A model generated the notes under the pieces. It was not told where the DNA came from. It ran no database searches and worked only from the letters and a program-made list of their open reading frames with translations. The translations under genes and the position numbers were made by a program. Below are positions 45,992 to 58,958 of a stretch of 64,000 nucleotides of DNA, piece by piece (the first letter of the stretch is position 1; the number at the start of each line of letters is the position of its first letter). The stretch comes from Chamaecrista fasciculata (lineage: Eukaryota; Streptophyta; Magnoliopsida; Fabales; Fabaceae): positions 48,034 to 112,033 of the forward strand of contig QANZ01011582.1 in NCBI GenBank assembly GCA_003254925.1, given 5' to 3'.

Positions 45992-48400
45992 TTAACCTTA
46001 TAGATGCCGAAAGTGACTGAAAACTGAAAATGGAAATTTTGGAATGGAGTTAGCCCCAACAACTCCTTTATTTGTGATAAGCCCAACACGTTTATATAGT
46101 ATATATCCACAAAGTATCATTTTAAGGAAAGCCCAGTCCAAAACCCAAAATAACCCTATGTTTTATTCCATAATAATCTCATTCTCATATTTCTGTGTCC
46201 CTTTTTTAGCTTCTCCCATTTCTTCTTCTTCTTCTTCACTGAGTGATCAGTCAGTCACACAGACAGAAGAGTAAGAGAGCAAGGTCCTGTTCATCTTTGA
46301 GTTGAAGAATTAATTAATGGTGGTCCAAACATAGCAAAATGAGTAATATATATTACATATATTTGGCTCTATCAGTCTAACTACTTTCATATATAACCAA
46401 AACCAATAATGGTCCCTTGTTTCACAAAATCCCACTAACATTCATCACATTTATATATCACTCATCAACCTATCACTTTTTTGGACCACTTCAATTTTGA
46501 CCTCCACCCTCCATTAGGTGTTGTAATTAAATAAATTAAAGGGCATTCATGAATCATAAATATCGTAGTTTAATATTTGTAGTCCTCATGAATTGCCTCG
46601 CTTAAAAGTTAAAATTAATATTCCATAGTACAATAATACATGTACACTACAACAAGTAAAGAGAAAGGGATAAACTATTCACGTTGTACCTCTTCTTCAT
46701 GCCTCCATTTTGTGAAGTTTGGAAAATTTGCATTCTGAATTCAAAAGGGATCTTGAGCTTATCTAGCTATTAGTGTCACTCATAAAACTTTTTCATGACA
46801 TTACTATATTTTGTATCCTAATAATAATAGTTTATTACTATTTTTTTTAAGTAATTGAATTAATAATTTAGTATTTGAAAGAAGAAAAATGTCTCGATTT
46901 AGTCCCTAAACAATAAAATTATAGATTTAATTCTTGAAAAATATAATCACAATTATTTTGATCATTTTGTTGTGAAGGATATGTATTAATCAAAATCTAA
47001 TGACAAATACGATATAATTTTAAATTTAATTTTGTTAAGATTATAATAAACTATTGATGGTAAAAAATATAATATTAAATTTGAATTAATATTTTAACAA
47101 AATAATCAAATTGATTGTGAAATGTGAATGTATCTTTCGAGTAATAAATCTTATAACTTTATCTTTTAAAAACTAAATTAAGATATTTATCATCATTTGA
47201 GGACTAAATCATTAATTTATTATATTTTTTATCAACAGAGATAATCTTATTACCATCAAGTGTGTGATAAAAATTAGTTGGATGTTAATTCAACTTAACC
47301 AAAAGTCTCGAGTTCAAGATTTCAAAATTAGATTAGATATGATTAATCTTTATGGTTCATACTAAAAAAACATAGAGACAACATTACATAAAATGTGAAG
47401 ACCACTTACAAGGATAGTTCAAATTTAAATTCATCAATTTATGAAAAAAAAATAATTCTTTTTATTAGATCCAAACTTCCATTTGTTCATTACTATTTGT
47501 TTGTTTCCAATGCTTCCGATGGTTTGAGTTGAAGCCACACTTGAAAGTGTTGTTTTCCTTATCATATTATAGATTACAATAGAACTGTTTTTCTCGGGGA
47601 CAAACTTCAAAGAGATAAGAGAGTTGATATTTTTGAGAGAATTCTTCTCTCTTATGTATGTTTTGAAATAGGCCAATATTTTATATTTTCTCCACCTATT
47701 ATAAACACAGAATAGTCCATTCAATTCAATTTATTACGATTCCGACTGTCTGCCAAAATTTTCGGAGAAAAAAGTTTCTTATATTGAAGTCTCCTTGTCA
47801 CGTTATGGTGAATAACACCTAATTAATGGATCTTGCATTACATTTCTTTTTCATATCTACTGTTTACGTTTATTGCCCAAGAATCACCAACTATTTCTTT
47901 ATTTTTTTTTTTGTTTAAAAAAGAACAGGTGTGAGGTGTCTGTTATTAAATCCAAAAATTCAAAATGAAAAAGAAAAAAGATTCAAAATTTGAATGAAAC
48001 ATGCATATGAGAATAACAATAATAATTAATAATGATTTTTGAAATCTGACGGATAAGGGTTGGTCTATATTGTCTCCACATGCATATGCTGATGCTGCTA
48101 TTATTAATTTTCAGAACTTTGGGTAAAACACCCAAAGATTGAGGAGAAATCTCCGAAATTTATTGCTTTGGTTTTTATTTTTTTATTTTACATAAATTCT
48201 TTGACCGTTCTATTTCTCTACCAATTTAGAAATAAAAAATAAGGCTCAAAAGAATCGTTTCAGATTTTGTAGCAGAAGAAGGTAAGGTAAAGTAAAAGGG
48301 CATAGAAGAATCATCATCATTCATCACTCATCATTCAATTCATTGATGATATGGGTCAGCGAGAAAGTTTTCTGGAATATATATATCACTGTGAAGAAGA
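45992..48400. other. Intergenic, nothing recognised
   Basis: AT-rich, no ORF that looks coding. A short TCTTCTTCTTCTTC run lies at 46211. The downstream end grades into the IQD promoter region. Confidence 0.5.
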
Positions 48401-49728
48401 TACGAAAAAGAAAGATAACAAACTGAATCATCTATCTCTTGTTCTAAACTAAGAAAGAAAGAAAGAAAGAGAAGCAAAGACTTGAGAAAACCCCATTTTT
48501 GGCTTATTATCTGAGACAAAAAAGATGATATAAAGGAGTCACTTTTAGTAGGTATAGGCCTTTAATGATCCTCTTCAGAGATTACTCGTACATAAAAAAA
48601 CAGAACAGAGCAACAAGAAGAAGAGTACTCTGCGTACAAGTTTTTAGTCATGAGAGAAATGAAAAAATTTCAGTCAATTTTAATTTTGTTTTTTGATTTC
48701 TAGAGAGAGAAAGAAAGCCAAAGTAGTCCAAAGGTTTAAACTTTATATTCTTTAAAGGGAGATTTGAAGCAGGAAGAAGAAACCCAATAAGCTGAAGAAG
48801 CTCACGGGATTGTCAGTGGGGTATCTTTCTTTCTTACATTTCTAGTACACATTGCTCCAGAAAGTTAGAGAGAGAAAGAAAGCAGGGAAATTTTGCAGAA
48901 ATAAGAAGTGGGTTTTCCTTTGTTTGTGGTATTGAAGTGAGTACTATAGTGAGAGATGAATTCGGCGCTCTTTCACTTTTTTTGAATTTGAGAATTGGTT
49001 TAGTTTACTTCTTTAATTTTTTCTCTCTCCTGCGACGATTACCACTTTTTTCTAAGAATTTTACCTTTATGCTTTGTTGTCTGTAATTCTTTGTTTAGCG
49101 AGTGAGTGAGTAAGTTTTTGAAGTTATTATTATATATTATATATTTTATTTTAATTTTAATGGTGGGATTATTAGGGGTCTGTTAATGTTAACTTTCTGT
49201 GACCCTCTTTTTGTCTTGTAATGCAGTTCTTCACGAGGTGGTGTCAGAAGTGGGTTGTTTATTTTTTCTTCAGCAAAAAGTTTCCATCTTTTATTTTCTT
49301 TTAAGGTTTGATGTTTGATGATACTTCTTATATAGGCTTACACTATTACTATTATTACTACAACATTTGTTTCATTGTTTTGTTTTGTTTATTAATATTA
49401 ATAATAATAATGTATTTCCTCCATTCCTGATCTCATTGCTTCTCTACTTGCAACCTGTAAAGATTCTTCTGTTTGATTAAATCTCAGAATAACCCTTTTC
49501 TTTTTCTTGCACTAAACTCCACCACCTCTTTGTCCCCCTCTTAACTTTCAAACATTTGTACCCCATTTCCTTATTCCACTTGTTCACACCTTCATGCCAC
49601 ACACTCACCAAAATCTCATTCTCTTATACTACTAAATTGTACACACCAATCTCTCTGATTCATCTGTTTCTCTCTCTCTAGATCCTGCATCTATCCAAGT
49701 TCTTGAGTTAGAGAGAGAGTGAAGAAGT
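48401..49728 (+). promoter_or_regulatory. IQD upstream region and probable leader
   Basis: It is rich in GA (AGAAAGAAAGAAAGA at about 48452) and CT (CTCTCTCTAG just before 49681), as in many plant leaders. GAGAGAGAGTGAAGAAGT precedes the ATG. A splice-site-like GTGAGTAC at 48937 and pyrimidine tracts followed by AG suggest an intron in the leader, but I could not fix exon ends. Confidence 0.45.
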
Positions 49729-51718
49729 ATGGGGAAAGCTACTAGGTGGTTGAAAGGCTTGTTGGGTATGAAGAAAGACAAAGACCCTCATCATCAAAAT
49801 CATCATCTTCATCAAAATGACAACAATTCAGGCTCATTGCTTAAAACTCCTAATTCTCAAATCAAAGAGAAGAAAAGATGGAGTTTTGCGAAATCAGGGA
49901 AGGATTCGGATCCGGGTTCGGGTCGACCCGGAATCTCGCCGTCCGATGAGGCTTGGCTCAGATCCTACATCGCCGACACAGAGAAAGAACAGAACAAACA
50001 CGCCATTGCGGTGGCCGCAGCAACCGCCGCCGCCGCCGACGCTGCCGTCGCCGCCGCTCAGGCCGCCGTGGCCGTCGTCAGGCTGACGAGTCACGGCCGA
50101 GGGACATTGTTTAGTGGGAGTCGAGAAAAATGGGCTGCCGTTAAGATTCAAACCGTTTTCAGAGGCTATTTGGTATGTGAAAATCGAAAAATGTAATCTT
50201 TGTCACGTTACTTTCATTCATTCATACATTCTCATTTTCTCTAATGGGTATGTTTGGGTATAAGCGAAAATATATACTTTGCTTGATTTCTACTCTTGTT
50301 TTGTCTCCATCTCTCAAAAGGTGGGAAAGCTCTGTTTCAGAGATTCTTAATGAAACAGTGTCTCTTTCTTTCTTTGTTTCAGGCACGAAAAGCCCTTCGA
50401 GCATTGAAAGGATTGGTGAAGATTCAAGCTCTTGTTCGAGGATTCCTCGTCAGAAAGCGAGCCGCCGCCACTCTTCACAGCATGCAAGCTCTCATCAGAG
50501 CTCAGGCCGCCGTCCGATCTCAACGAGCCCGTCGCTCCATCACCAAACAAAATCGCTTCCACCCTGAATTCCGAGCTAGAAAATCTATGGTAAAATTCCA
50601 TTTTTCACTCCTTAAACATATTTTAAAATTATAATTTAGTCCCTACAATATTCAACACACATCTTCTTTATTAGTTGTTATATAAATTTGAGTTAACTAA
50701 TCAATCCCTCAAAAGATCTTCCAATTTTAGTCATTGAAAGATTAAAATACATATTTAGTTTCTGAAAAATTAAAATATCATACTTTTTAGTCGGTGAAAG
50801 ATTAAAACATGATAATACTAATTAGTATATTATTTTGACCTTTCAAGAACTAAATTGTACATTTCTATATTTTTCAGGGACCAAATTACTAGTTTAGTCT
50901 ATAACATTTTATAGTTTCAACTTTCAAGTAATAAATAATAAATAATCCATGTAAAAGAAATAAGGACTAGAAAAGTATATTTTCAAATATTTAAGGACTA
51001 AATCATAATTTTTAATTTTATATCCTTAAACATATTTTGAAATTATAATTTAATCCGTAACATGTTGTAATAAGGACTAAAAAGTGTATATTTGAAAATA
51101 TTTAAGGACTAAATCGTAATTTTGTCGTAGGATCGAGTCGACGAAACAAGAAGTGAAATCCACAGCAAGAGGCTATCAAATTCATACGATTACTCCTTCA
51201 ATGGATTCGACGAGTCTCCAAAAATCGTCGAGATAGACACTTACAGAACCCAATCACGATCCCGAAGACTCGCCACGGCGGAGATGTCAGAATGCGGCGG
51301 CGAGGACGTTCCTTACTACTACAACACGACGTCGTTTCCGGACTCGCGTCAGGATTTCGAGTGGTGTTTGATGAACGGTGAGGATTGCTGCAGATTTTCA
51401 TCGACGACGGCGCAAAGCACGCCGCGACTGGTGGCGGCGACGGCGACGACGCCGACGAAGAGCGTGTGCGGCGGAGAGAGCTATTTCCGATCGTACTCGA
51501 ATTGTTGTCCGAATTACATGGCGAATACGCAGTCGTTTAGGGCGAAAGTGAGATCGCAGAGTGCGCCGAAACAGAGGCCGGCGTCGGAGAAGAAACAGAG
51601 GATGTCGTTGAATGAGATAATGGCGGCAAGGAATAGTATAAGTGGTGTGAGAATGCAGAGATCGTCGTGTTCGAAGGTTAGGGAAGAAGAAAGAGAAGAA
51701 GACTTGTGGAATTTTTGA
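49729..51718 (+). CDS. IQD: IQ67-domain (IQD) calmodulin-binding protein
   Basis: Three exons, 49729-50172, 50383-50589 and 51131-51718, with GT...AG introns and continuous phase, encode 412 residues. The N-terminus [18 protein letters not shown] is the basic start typical of IQD proteins. The IQ67 region spans about residues 133-200: [14 protein letters not shown], cut by the conserved intron, then [20 protein letters not shown] and [20 protein letters not shown]. It holds successive IQ motifs (IQxxxRG) and calmodulin-binding 1-8-14 spacing. A DUF4005-like motif follows near the C-terminus ([19 protein letters not shown]). IQD proteins bind calmodulin and microtubules or the plasma membrane and affect cell shape. 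An Ala-rich helix precedes the IQ67. The MGKA(T/S)RW start suggests the IQD21-25 branch, but I cannot assign the number. Confidence 0.95.
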
Positions 51719-52310
51719 GCTCTAATGGATGATGATGATGATGATGATAGTTCATATGTTTTTACAAATCTTAGGAGAAAAAAAAAACGATAGAGAAGAA
51801 CAGAGTCTGCTTTTAGTGCTTGTGTAAATTCATTCTCTTCAATTTTTTTTTTTTTTCCAATTCTCTTGTACCAAATGGATTTTACTTCTAGTAAAAATGT
51901 TTGGTTTGGTTTCATTTGAATTTTAAACCACCTCAGTTTTAAGATTACAACTTCTAAGTATCTGGTAATCCCATTTAATTTCATCTTTTTCTTTCTCTTG
52001 TACTAAATTGACAGTTGACAAACAAACAATGCACTTAGAAGAGATAACAAATATTGGATAAATTATCATTTTGATCCTAAAATTATACAAGTCATAAACA
52101 ATTTAGTTTTTTTTTACTATAATAAAAAAATGATGAAAAAAAGGCGAGCCCAAATCCCTGGTTACCAAGCCTACATAGTAGGGAACACAGATTGATGAAG
52201 CCCCACATTAGTGGTCAACCCACAATGATTGGACGATGCAATAAAGGTTGGAAACTTAGTATAATTTGAAACATAAAAAGTAGAAATAGATAAATTATCA
52301 AAGACATTTC
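51719..52310. other. IQD 3' flank
   Basis: (GAT)n-like run GATGATGATGATGATGAT at 51728-51748, then pyrimidine- and A-rich tail sequence. The polyadenylation site was not fixed. Confidence 0.5.
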
Positions 52311-52321
52311 GATAAACCTCT

Positions 52322-52735
52322 CTAGATGACAGCGTGTTTACGCGTACAAATCGCCTCGTTCCTCAGTCTCAAAATCGCATCTATGCCTAGAAGCATCGTA
52401 ATCCAAATGACAGCGAACCTTTCGAGTCTTTTTTCCAATGTAGAACCCAAAATTTGAGCCAAAGTTGAGTATTCCTGAACCTGGGGGAATTAGACCTTAA
52501 CGAGATGTTTTACGCGAACCAAACGACCCTGGTAAAATGGCATTGCAGGAAAACATGAATTATCGAGTCATCAAATCCACCGCAAAAACGGATAGAACAC
52601 GTCGCATATGAGAAGATGTGTGTTGAGATTCTAAAAATTCAGAAGAGTTTCTTTCCAAGCTTCCAAACAAACACTAAGATTCTCATAGGTGCTTTCGTAC
52701 GCCAAAAATCCTTCGGAGGAAACAACTGAGGTAAA
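52322..52735 (-). pseudogene. LINE fragment (zf-RVT region)
   Basis: On the minus strand the sequence reads WRTKAPMRILVFVWKLG, a stop, then CSIRFCGG, DDSIIHVFLQCHFTRVVWFA and a stop. This is the zinc-binding zf-RVT domain that follows the reverse transcriptase in plant L1-type LINEs. It has several stops and no upstream RT, so it is a relic. Confidence 0.75.
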
Positions 52736-53100
52736 AATCAAGAATTGCTAAACTCCGTATGACAAGACTTCAGCAGCAATTCATAGTCAACAGTAATCGT
52801 ATAATATGAATGTCTTATTAATTTATGACTCACTTCTTACAAAACCTAGAGAAAAAACCTGTTATTTTCTACCCAACAAAAAAAACCATGAAAAAACATG
52901 TTATTTGTTTTATCTTTAGTTCAATCTCAAAAATATGTTTTCATCTAATTTTCTGTCATTATTTATAATTTAGATGGTTGAGATGTATTATTTTTCTTTG
53001 ATACGTGTCATAATAAATGAGTTAGAAAAGAAAAAATTAATCTTTTAAAAAAAATTAATCACAATTATATCTTCAATTATGGTTGAGAATGAAGATTTTT

Positions 53101-53542
53101 GATCAAAGTGCACTTTTGGTTTTATAATTTTTTTTAAAGTCTCAATTTAGTCCCATAACTTTTTTTGTTGCACTTTTGGTCCCATATCTTTTGCTAAAAT
53201 TGCAGAGTTGGTCCCGTGTTGCATTTTTGGTCCCATATCTTGGGGTCATGTTGCAGAATTGGTCATATATCTCTTGGTCAGGTTGCAAAATTAGTCACAT
53301 ATCTTTGAGTCAGGTGCGAAATTGGTCTAATATCTTCTTATCAGATGGGACTGGTGGTGAAACTTTTTGCAAAGATATAAGACCATTTCTGCAACTTGAT
53401 CAAAAGATATGGGACCAAAAGTGACACGGGACCAAATCTGCAACTTTTTACAAAGATATGAGATCAAAAGTGCAACAAAAAAAGTTATGAGACCAAATTG
53501 AAACCTAAACATAAGTTATGAGACCAAAAGTGCACTTTGACC
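53101..53542. mobile_element. Non-autonomous MULE (442 bp)
   Basis: Ends GATCAAAGTGCACTTTTGG and, reversed, GGTCAAAGTGCACTTTTGG. Duplication AAGATTTTT / AAAATTTTT (53092-53100 and 53543-53551), 8 of 9. The interior has several short GGTCCCATATCTTTTG-like blocks in both directions; the ORFs here are products of these repeats. Confidence 0.82.
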
Positions 53543-53551
53543 AAAATTTTT

Positions 53552-54890
53552 TTTATCAAGTCACTTAAATACATAAGAAATGAGTGGTTAATCTCAACTG
53601 TTTATATTAAAAATAACGAGAAAAATAAAAGAAATCATATTTTAGATTAATGATAAAATAAATTTAAAATTTTAATATTTAAAACAGAAAAAAAATTAAG
53701 AGTTTAAATACCATAATGACTATTTGAAGTTTGGACAATAGTATACTGAATTTGCCTTCTATTATTATTATAAGTATCATGAGCAGAATTAAAGGGAGAA
53801 AACATTTTAGAATGCCTTTTGCAATCCAATTCAAAGTTTGAAACAAAAGGAAAGAGTGTGAAGTAGAACTTTTAAGGTAGCTTCCAAACAAAATGATTAT
53901 TATCTCTGTCACCTCTGTATATATTTTGCCAATTGAGAAAAACTTGATGCACTCATAGTGGCAGGAATAATGTCTCTGTCACACGCGAGAGAAAACTGGT
54001 GAGAAAAATGAGAAAAATGTTTGGCAAATAACAGTAGAAGATAATGAAGTTCGTTGTTGATTTTACTTCATGAAATGTAATTTGGTAAAAATTTGAATTG
54101 CATAGAGCTAGATGCCACCCCCCAACAAATTTATATATTTATTTGTGAAGTTCCAAAGTTTGGTAGGGTAGCTAGCTGATGCTACTACTGCCATAGACAG
54201 CTAATTTAGCTGCAGACTTTTAGTTACAAGAATGATCTTAGAATAGAAATTTTAAAAAGTTTTCAAATTTCTACGAAAAAAAAAGTTTTCAAATATGAGA
54301 TTTTGATAAAATCAAATAAAAAAAAAAAGTAAACTCTATACATTATCTACCTTCATTTTTTCGTCAAATATATATTAAAAATAAGGGTTATAAAAGACAA
54401 TTTTAATGTTTTGGTACCTGAACTTTAATTTTGTTAGAAAACTAACAAAATTGACATTTAAGGGACTATTTTATAATTTTAAATAATTTTGGAGGATAAA
54501 AGACAATTTTAATGTATGAAAAGAGACTGAAATTATTGAAAGATCCAAAAATATTTAAATCTTATCAAAACAGTCCTCCGAAAGACAAAATTCTAGAAAT
54601 TAATAATTTCTTGACAAAATTTATCTTCCAGATCTACATATTTTTATAAGTTTGTGGTAAAAATTTCCACATGACTTATTATTCTGATATTGTAATATAA
54701 CACTTTCGAGTAAGAAATAATAACTAATAAAGATAAAGTTTTCAAAAATAAATTGTATATCTAGAACATACTCATCGCAAGAATTCAACGAAATAAATTT
54801 CGTCAAGAAATTATATCTCTAGAATTTTGTATATTTAAGGACTGTTTTGATGATATTTAAATATTTTTTGGTGTTTCAGTAATTTCAACT
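53552..54890. other. Spacer, nothing recognised
   Basis: AT-rich. Around 54400-54560 and 54830-54890 short inverted similarity ('ttcagtaatttcaa' against 'ttgaaagatcc') hints at a decayed palindrome, not resolvable by eye. Confidence 0.4.
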
Positions 54891-55753
54891 TCTTTTTTTG
54901 CATGAAAATTGCTTTTTGTCCCCCAAAGTTGGTTAAAATTATGAAATAACCCCTTAAGTGTTAAATTTCGTCAATTTTCTAACGGAATCAAAGCTCATGG
55001 TACTAAAACGTTAATGAAGAATACTGTACCAAAGGGTACCAACATGTCACTTTTTAAAGTATGGGATATAAAATTAAAATAGGGTAAATTGCAGTTTGGT
55101 ACCCTGTGGTTAGGGGCAGTTCCACTTTGGTACCCTGAAAAAAACATTTTGCAGTTTGGTGCCCTGTGGTTTGCTCCGTTACCACTTTGGTACCCTGTGA
55201 TTATTTTCTATTAGGATTTAACGGCAAATTGTATGGTGACCACATTAAAATGTCAAAAATCTCCCAACAAGTCTTCTCTTATGCGTTTAAGTCATTTCCC
55301 TTTACTAAAAGGGATCAAAACATAAATAATTAATTATAAAAGGATCTTTAGAATTCTAATATTACAGAATTTTCTCCTTTTCATAAGATTTCTTTTGAAT
55401 AGGTTCTGATTTAATTACACTTTAACCCCAAAAGTTTATGATCTTTATCAAAATAGTCCTTAGAACCTCAAAAGACAAATGAGCATCTATGATTTATAAA
55501 ACAAATCCCCATATTCAACTACCAGGAACTGAAATTTTCATTCAAGTACACTACAAACAAATCAAAACCCCAAAATTTTTCCAAAATAAAACTCCACAAA
55601 TCAAAAACCCTCTAAAAAAAAAGGCAACATTTAGACCATCACCAGCTGAACTTTCCTCTTGCATTATGCTATTTGGTAAAAAAAAAAACAAATTCAAAAA
55701 AGAAACTACGATCATAAATATCATGGGACTGTATGTTGCAATTTACAAATGCC

Positions 55754-56134
55754 TCCAAAATTCAGAGTAGTGTAGCAGCTCGAAATAAAGTGGAAGACGA
55801 AATTGCGCATAATCTTACATTACCTGCAAATGCAATGGGCAAGCTTATCAAACGCTCAAATAAAATACACTAGGGGCTTTGCGTTCCCGGGATGTAAAAT
55901 AAATAAGGGACTAAATTGTTAACTTAGTAAAGAAAGAGAGACCAAATAGTAAATTTTCTCTTATTTTTAATTTCATAGACTATATAGTTTTAAACATGGA
56001 CGACCAGAAAAGGNCTCCAAAATTCATAGTGTAGCAGCTCGAAATAAAGTGGAAGACGAAATTGCGCATAATCTTACATTACCTGTAAATGCAAATGCAA
56101 TGGGCAAGCTTATCAAACGCTCAAATAAAATACA
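55754..56134. repeat. ~117-bp duplication around a Helitron-like end and an N
   Basis: CTCCAAAATTCA...CGCTCAAATAAAATACA occurs at 55754-55870 and again at 56015-56134 with small indels. Between them lie 55871-56013 (inverted copy of the 1-333 Helitron-like unit) and N at 56014. Confidence 0.75.
55871..56013 (-). mobile_element. Helitron-like 3' end, inverted copy
   Basis: On the minus strand it reads CTGGTCGTCCATG ... CCCGGGAACGCAAAGCCCCTAG followed by T, matching 1-333. The hairpin is shortened to CCCGGG. It stops at an N, so the other border may be an assembly join. Confidence 0.55.
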
Positions 56135-56232
56135 TGAAAAAAAAAGGCTTGAGGACTAAAATAAAATTTATCTTATAATTCAAAGGACAAAATAAAATTT
56201 TAACTTGAATAGAAACCATTATTTTTTTTAAA

Positions 56233-56395
56233 TTGCTGCTCGTCGATTTCGATGTTGTCGAGGGCGTCGATCTTGTCTTCTTCAGTGTCGAAGATGATGT
56301 CGTCGCTGACGGAATCGTAGTTGACAAGGCGATGTAAAGGTGGGGAGTTTTGAGAAATTTTGAGAGGTTTTTTTTTTTTTTTTTTTTTTTTTTTN
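56233..56395 (-). repeat. Second copy of the acidic gene fragment, ending at a poly-T/N
   Basis: 56233-56368 repeats 56877-57025 with a 12-bp deletion and a few changes, then runs into about 25 T and an N at 56395. Bounded by N on both sides (56014, 56395), this piece may be a misplaced allele or paralogue. Confidence 0.7.
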
Positions 56396-56687
56396 CAATT
56401 ATTTTTTTAATTTTCAGAACGAATTAGTAATTACCCAAAGTACCCAAATCCTATTTCGGCTTGAAGTTCTACGAGTAGTAAACTAGTCAGTCGATTTCGC
56501 CTTCGCCGTTGTAGTTGTATTCTGTGGGTTTCTCAAGCCATTAAACTTTTGCGGCAAAACAGAAACTTCAGATTGAAGGTTTGCGTTCTTCGCTTGCTCT
56601 TTTTTTTTTCGTGGTCGCTTTACGCCATGGAATTTGAATCAAGTTACGAGATTTCCGCCACCGCCGAATTCATTTACAGTCGAAATT

Positions 56688-57080
56688 TCACCCAGATCCA
56701 GTAGTAAACAACAACCCTAACTGATCATCGTCCCATTCCTCAATCAATCGCTTATCAAACGCTCTCCTGATGACTCCGTTAACATGATCGAAGAAATGAC
56801 TGGAAACATTGAACTGATCGAACGGCGGCTCGTCTTCTTCCTCGATTTCGATGTTCCGGAAATCGTCCTCGTCCTGCTGCTCGTCGATTTCGATGTTGTC
56901 GAGGGCGTCGATCTTGTCTTCTTCGGTGTCGAAGATGATGTCGTCGCTGACGGAATCGGAGAGGAGGGAATCATAGTTGACAAGGCGATGTAAAGGTTGG
57001 GAGTTTTGAGAAATTTTGAGAGGGTTTTTGATTCGTGTGCTTGATTTTGAAAAAAGTTGAGGTTTTATTTGTGGGGTTAA
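56688..57080 (-). pseudogene. Captured acidic gene fragment of unknown origin
   Basis: On the minus strand one frame stays open for about 130 codons without an ATG, ending TGA at 56688. It reads VNYDSLLSDSVSDDIIFDTE, then many Asp/Glu (DALDNIEIDEQQDEDDF, IEIEEEDEPPFDQFNVSS), and HVNGVIRRAFDKRLIEEWDD. GC content is far above the surroundings. The alternative Ser/Thr-rich frame (56744-56983) is a shadow. It sits between the long inverted repeats of 55082-57368, as captured exons do. I do not recognise the parent gene. Confidence 0.55.
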
Positions 57081-57368
57081 TTTTGGAAAAATTATGTAAT
57101 ATTAGAATTCTAAAACTTTTTATAATTAATTCTTTGTATTTTGATATTTTTAGTAAAGTGAAAGGAGTTAAACGTATAAGAGAAGACTTGTTGGGAGATT
57201 TTTGACATTTTAACGTGGTCACCATCCAATTTGCCGTTAAATACTAACAAAAAATAATCACAGGGTACCAAAGTGGTAACAGAGCAAACCACATGGCACC
57301 AAACTGCAAAAAAAAAATTTCAGGGTACCAAAATAAAACCGACCCTAACCACAAACTGCAATTTATCC

Positions 57369-58363
57369 TTTTGATTATAACGAAGGTTCAATACCATCCA
57401 TGTTCTCACAAAATGCTTATTAATGCTTATTGCTCGCTTCAATGTCACCTTTTCAATTTGTACAATATCATAGCTAGCATCTAGCCACCCACATGTATAT
57501 AGAATTATCAATTAATACGCTTCCATCCGTCAACAAGTAGCTAAGTTTATATAGTTCAAACTTTTATGAAAGAAATTGGATTTACCTAAAGTACTCTTGT
57601 ATAATTGTTTCAATAAACAATAATAGAATATAGTTGTCTCATTAATGTTAATATGTTATATAGTAACCGCCAAAGACATTATCGTAATATACCATAGTAT
57701 TTTGTGGAATTTATGCTTTTTCTTTCTACATATTGTTATTGTTTTTTCTTATATATAAATCAAGGATATCCACTTTTAGAAATAGTAACTAATTTTTTTA
57801 GTGTAGGTTTTCTATTTAAAGATAAATGGTTGATTACAGAATATTTTTTATACTCAAAGGTGGAGTTCGAACTCTCATATAAATAAAGAGATCANTTAGT
57901 ATATATTTTGTTTATCCATCATTGCATTTATCTAATTTAAAATCTTTCACAATCACACTTTCTCATTTTTTTTAATTATACCCATTTATTTATTCGTCAT
58001 TAATTCATTATTGTTGGACTCTCATTGTAAAGATCTACATCTACTACATAAGAACAAGTAACTTCGAATTCGATATATTTATATATAAATATATATAACC
58101 CGCACCACAAGTCACAACTCACAAGCACATGGTGGGTGGTGATGGATTGAGATTTGAGAGCTTGAAGTGCACGCGTCATGAAGGCGCGTGCCGTGTGGAT
58201 GGGAATTCTTATGTCGTGTCATGAGCGAATCTGACGTGGCAGGGCCTGTTTGAATCTTAAATTTCTCATCAGCAATGATTAGGGTTTCATTTGATTGATG
58301 GGTCTAAAACTCTTTGAAGATAGAGTATACAGAAATTCTCAAAATCCGTGTGGATTTGTTTTT
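57369..58363. other. Spacer, nothing recognised
   Basis: AT-rich; one N at 57895. GC-richer segment at about 58120-58260 without a supported ORF. Confidence 0.5.
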
Positions 58364-58882
58364 GGCCAAAATGTTATTTTCCTCCCATATTTTTTCCCAA
58401 GTCTTAATTTAGTCTTGCACAATTTTTTTGTTGCTTTTTTAGTTTCATATCTTTTAGGTAAGAACATAGATCCTTTGTAATGCACTAGATGTATAGTGCT
58501 AAAAGAAAAATAAATAGTTAAAGAGAAAAAGTATTAAAGGTGTAGGTCTTGCTAATCCTTTCTTTCTCTAACGGTTCATTTCTGTCTCAGCACCGCAATC
58601 TACAAGTGTAGTGCACTATAAGAGATCCAAATTGGTTCAGAATTGATCTTATATTTTTTTGTTGCAGATTAGGTCTCATATATTTATAAAAGAAAACCTA
58701 TCGTTAGTCTCATAATGTAAAACATTTTGCAAAGATATAAGAAAGATTCTACAATATGACTAAAAGATAAAAAACCAATTATGCAACCTAGTCAAAAGTT
58801 ATGAGACAAAAACTACAATAAAAAATCATATAAAAAAATTGAGAGCTAAGCAAAAGATATGGACCGAAAGTATACTTTGACC
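58364..58882. mobile_element. Probable MULE, diverged
   Basis: Left GGCCAAAATGTTATTTTCC, right reversed GGTCAAAGTATACTTTCGG. Shares 'gatatgggaccaaaag'-type blocks with 53101-53542. Allowing a 1-base shift, ATTTGTTTT (58354-58362) and ATATGTTTT (58883-58891) match at 8 of 9. Confidence 0.6.
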
Positions 58883-58958
58883 ATATGTTTTTTTTGCTTG
58901 CATCACCTTCAGGAGGGGTAATCTCGGGAATACAGTCCTTGTTTGACTGTATAATTAT

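Larger units (their letters stand above)
55082..57368. mobile_element. Compound long-TIR element with captured sequence and assembly scars
   Basis: Left arm from 55082 (GGGTAAATTGCAGTTTGG) to about 55380; right arm about 57060-57368, its reverse complement ending CTGCAATTTATCC. The arms share CCCAACAAGTCTTCTCTTA, GGTGACCA and the GGTACC blocks. Between the arms lie a Helitron-like end, two N positions, local duplications and a gene-like fragment. Flanking 9-mers (ATTAAAATA and TTTTGATTA) do not match, so Mutator origin rests on similarity to the GGTACC family. Confidence 0.65.

Noticed and set aside
46044..46274. 76-codon frame ending SSSSSLSDQS
   Set aside because: Created partly by a TTC/TCT run; no supporting context.
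56744..56983. 79-codon Ser/Thr-rich minus-strand frame with an ATG
   Set aside because: Shadow of the acidic frame on the same strand, which has the better coding character although it lacks an ATG.
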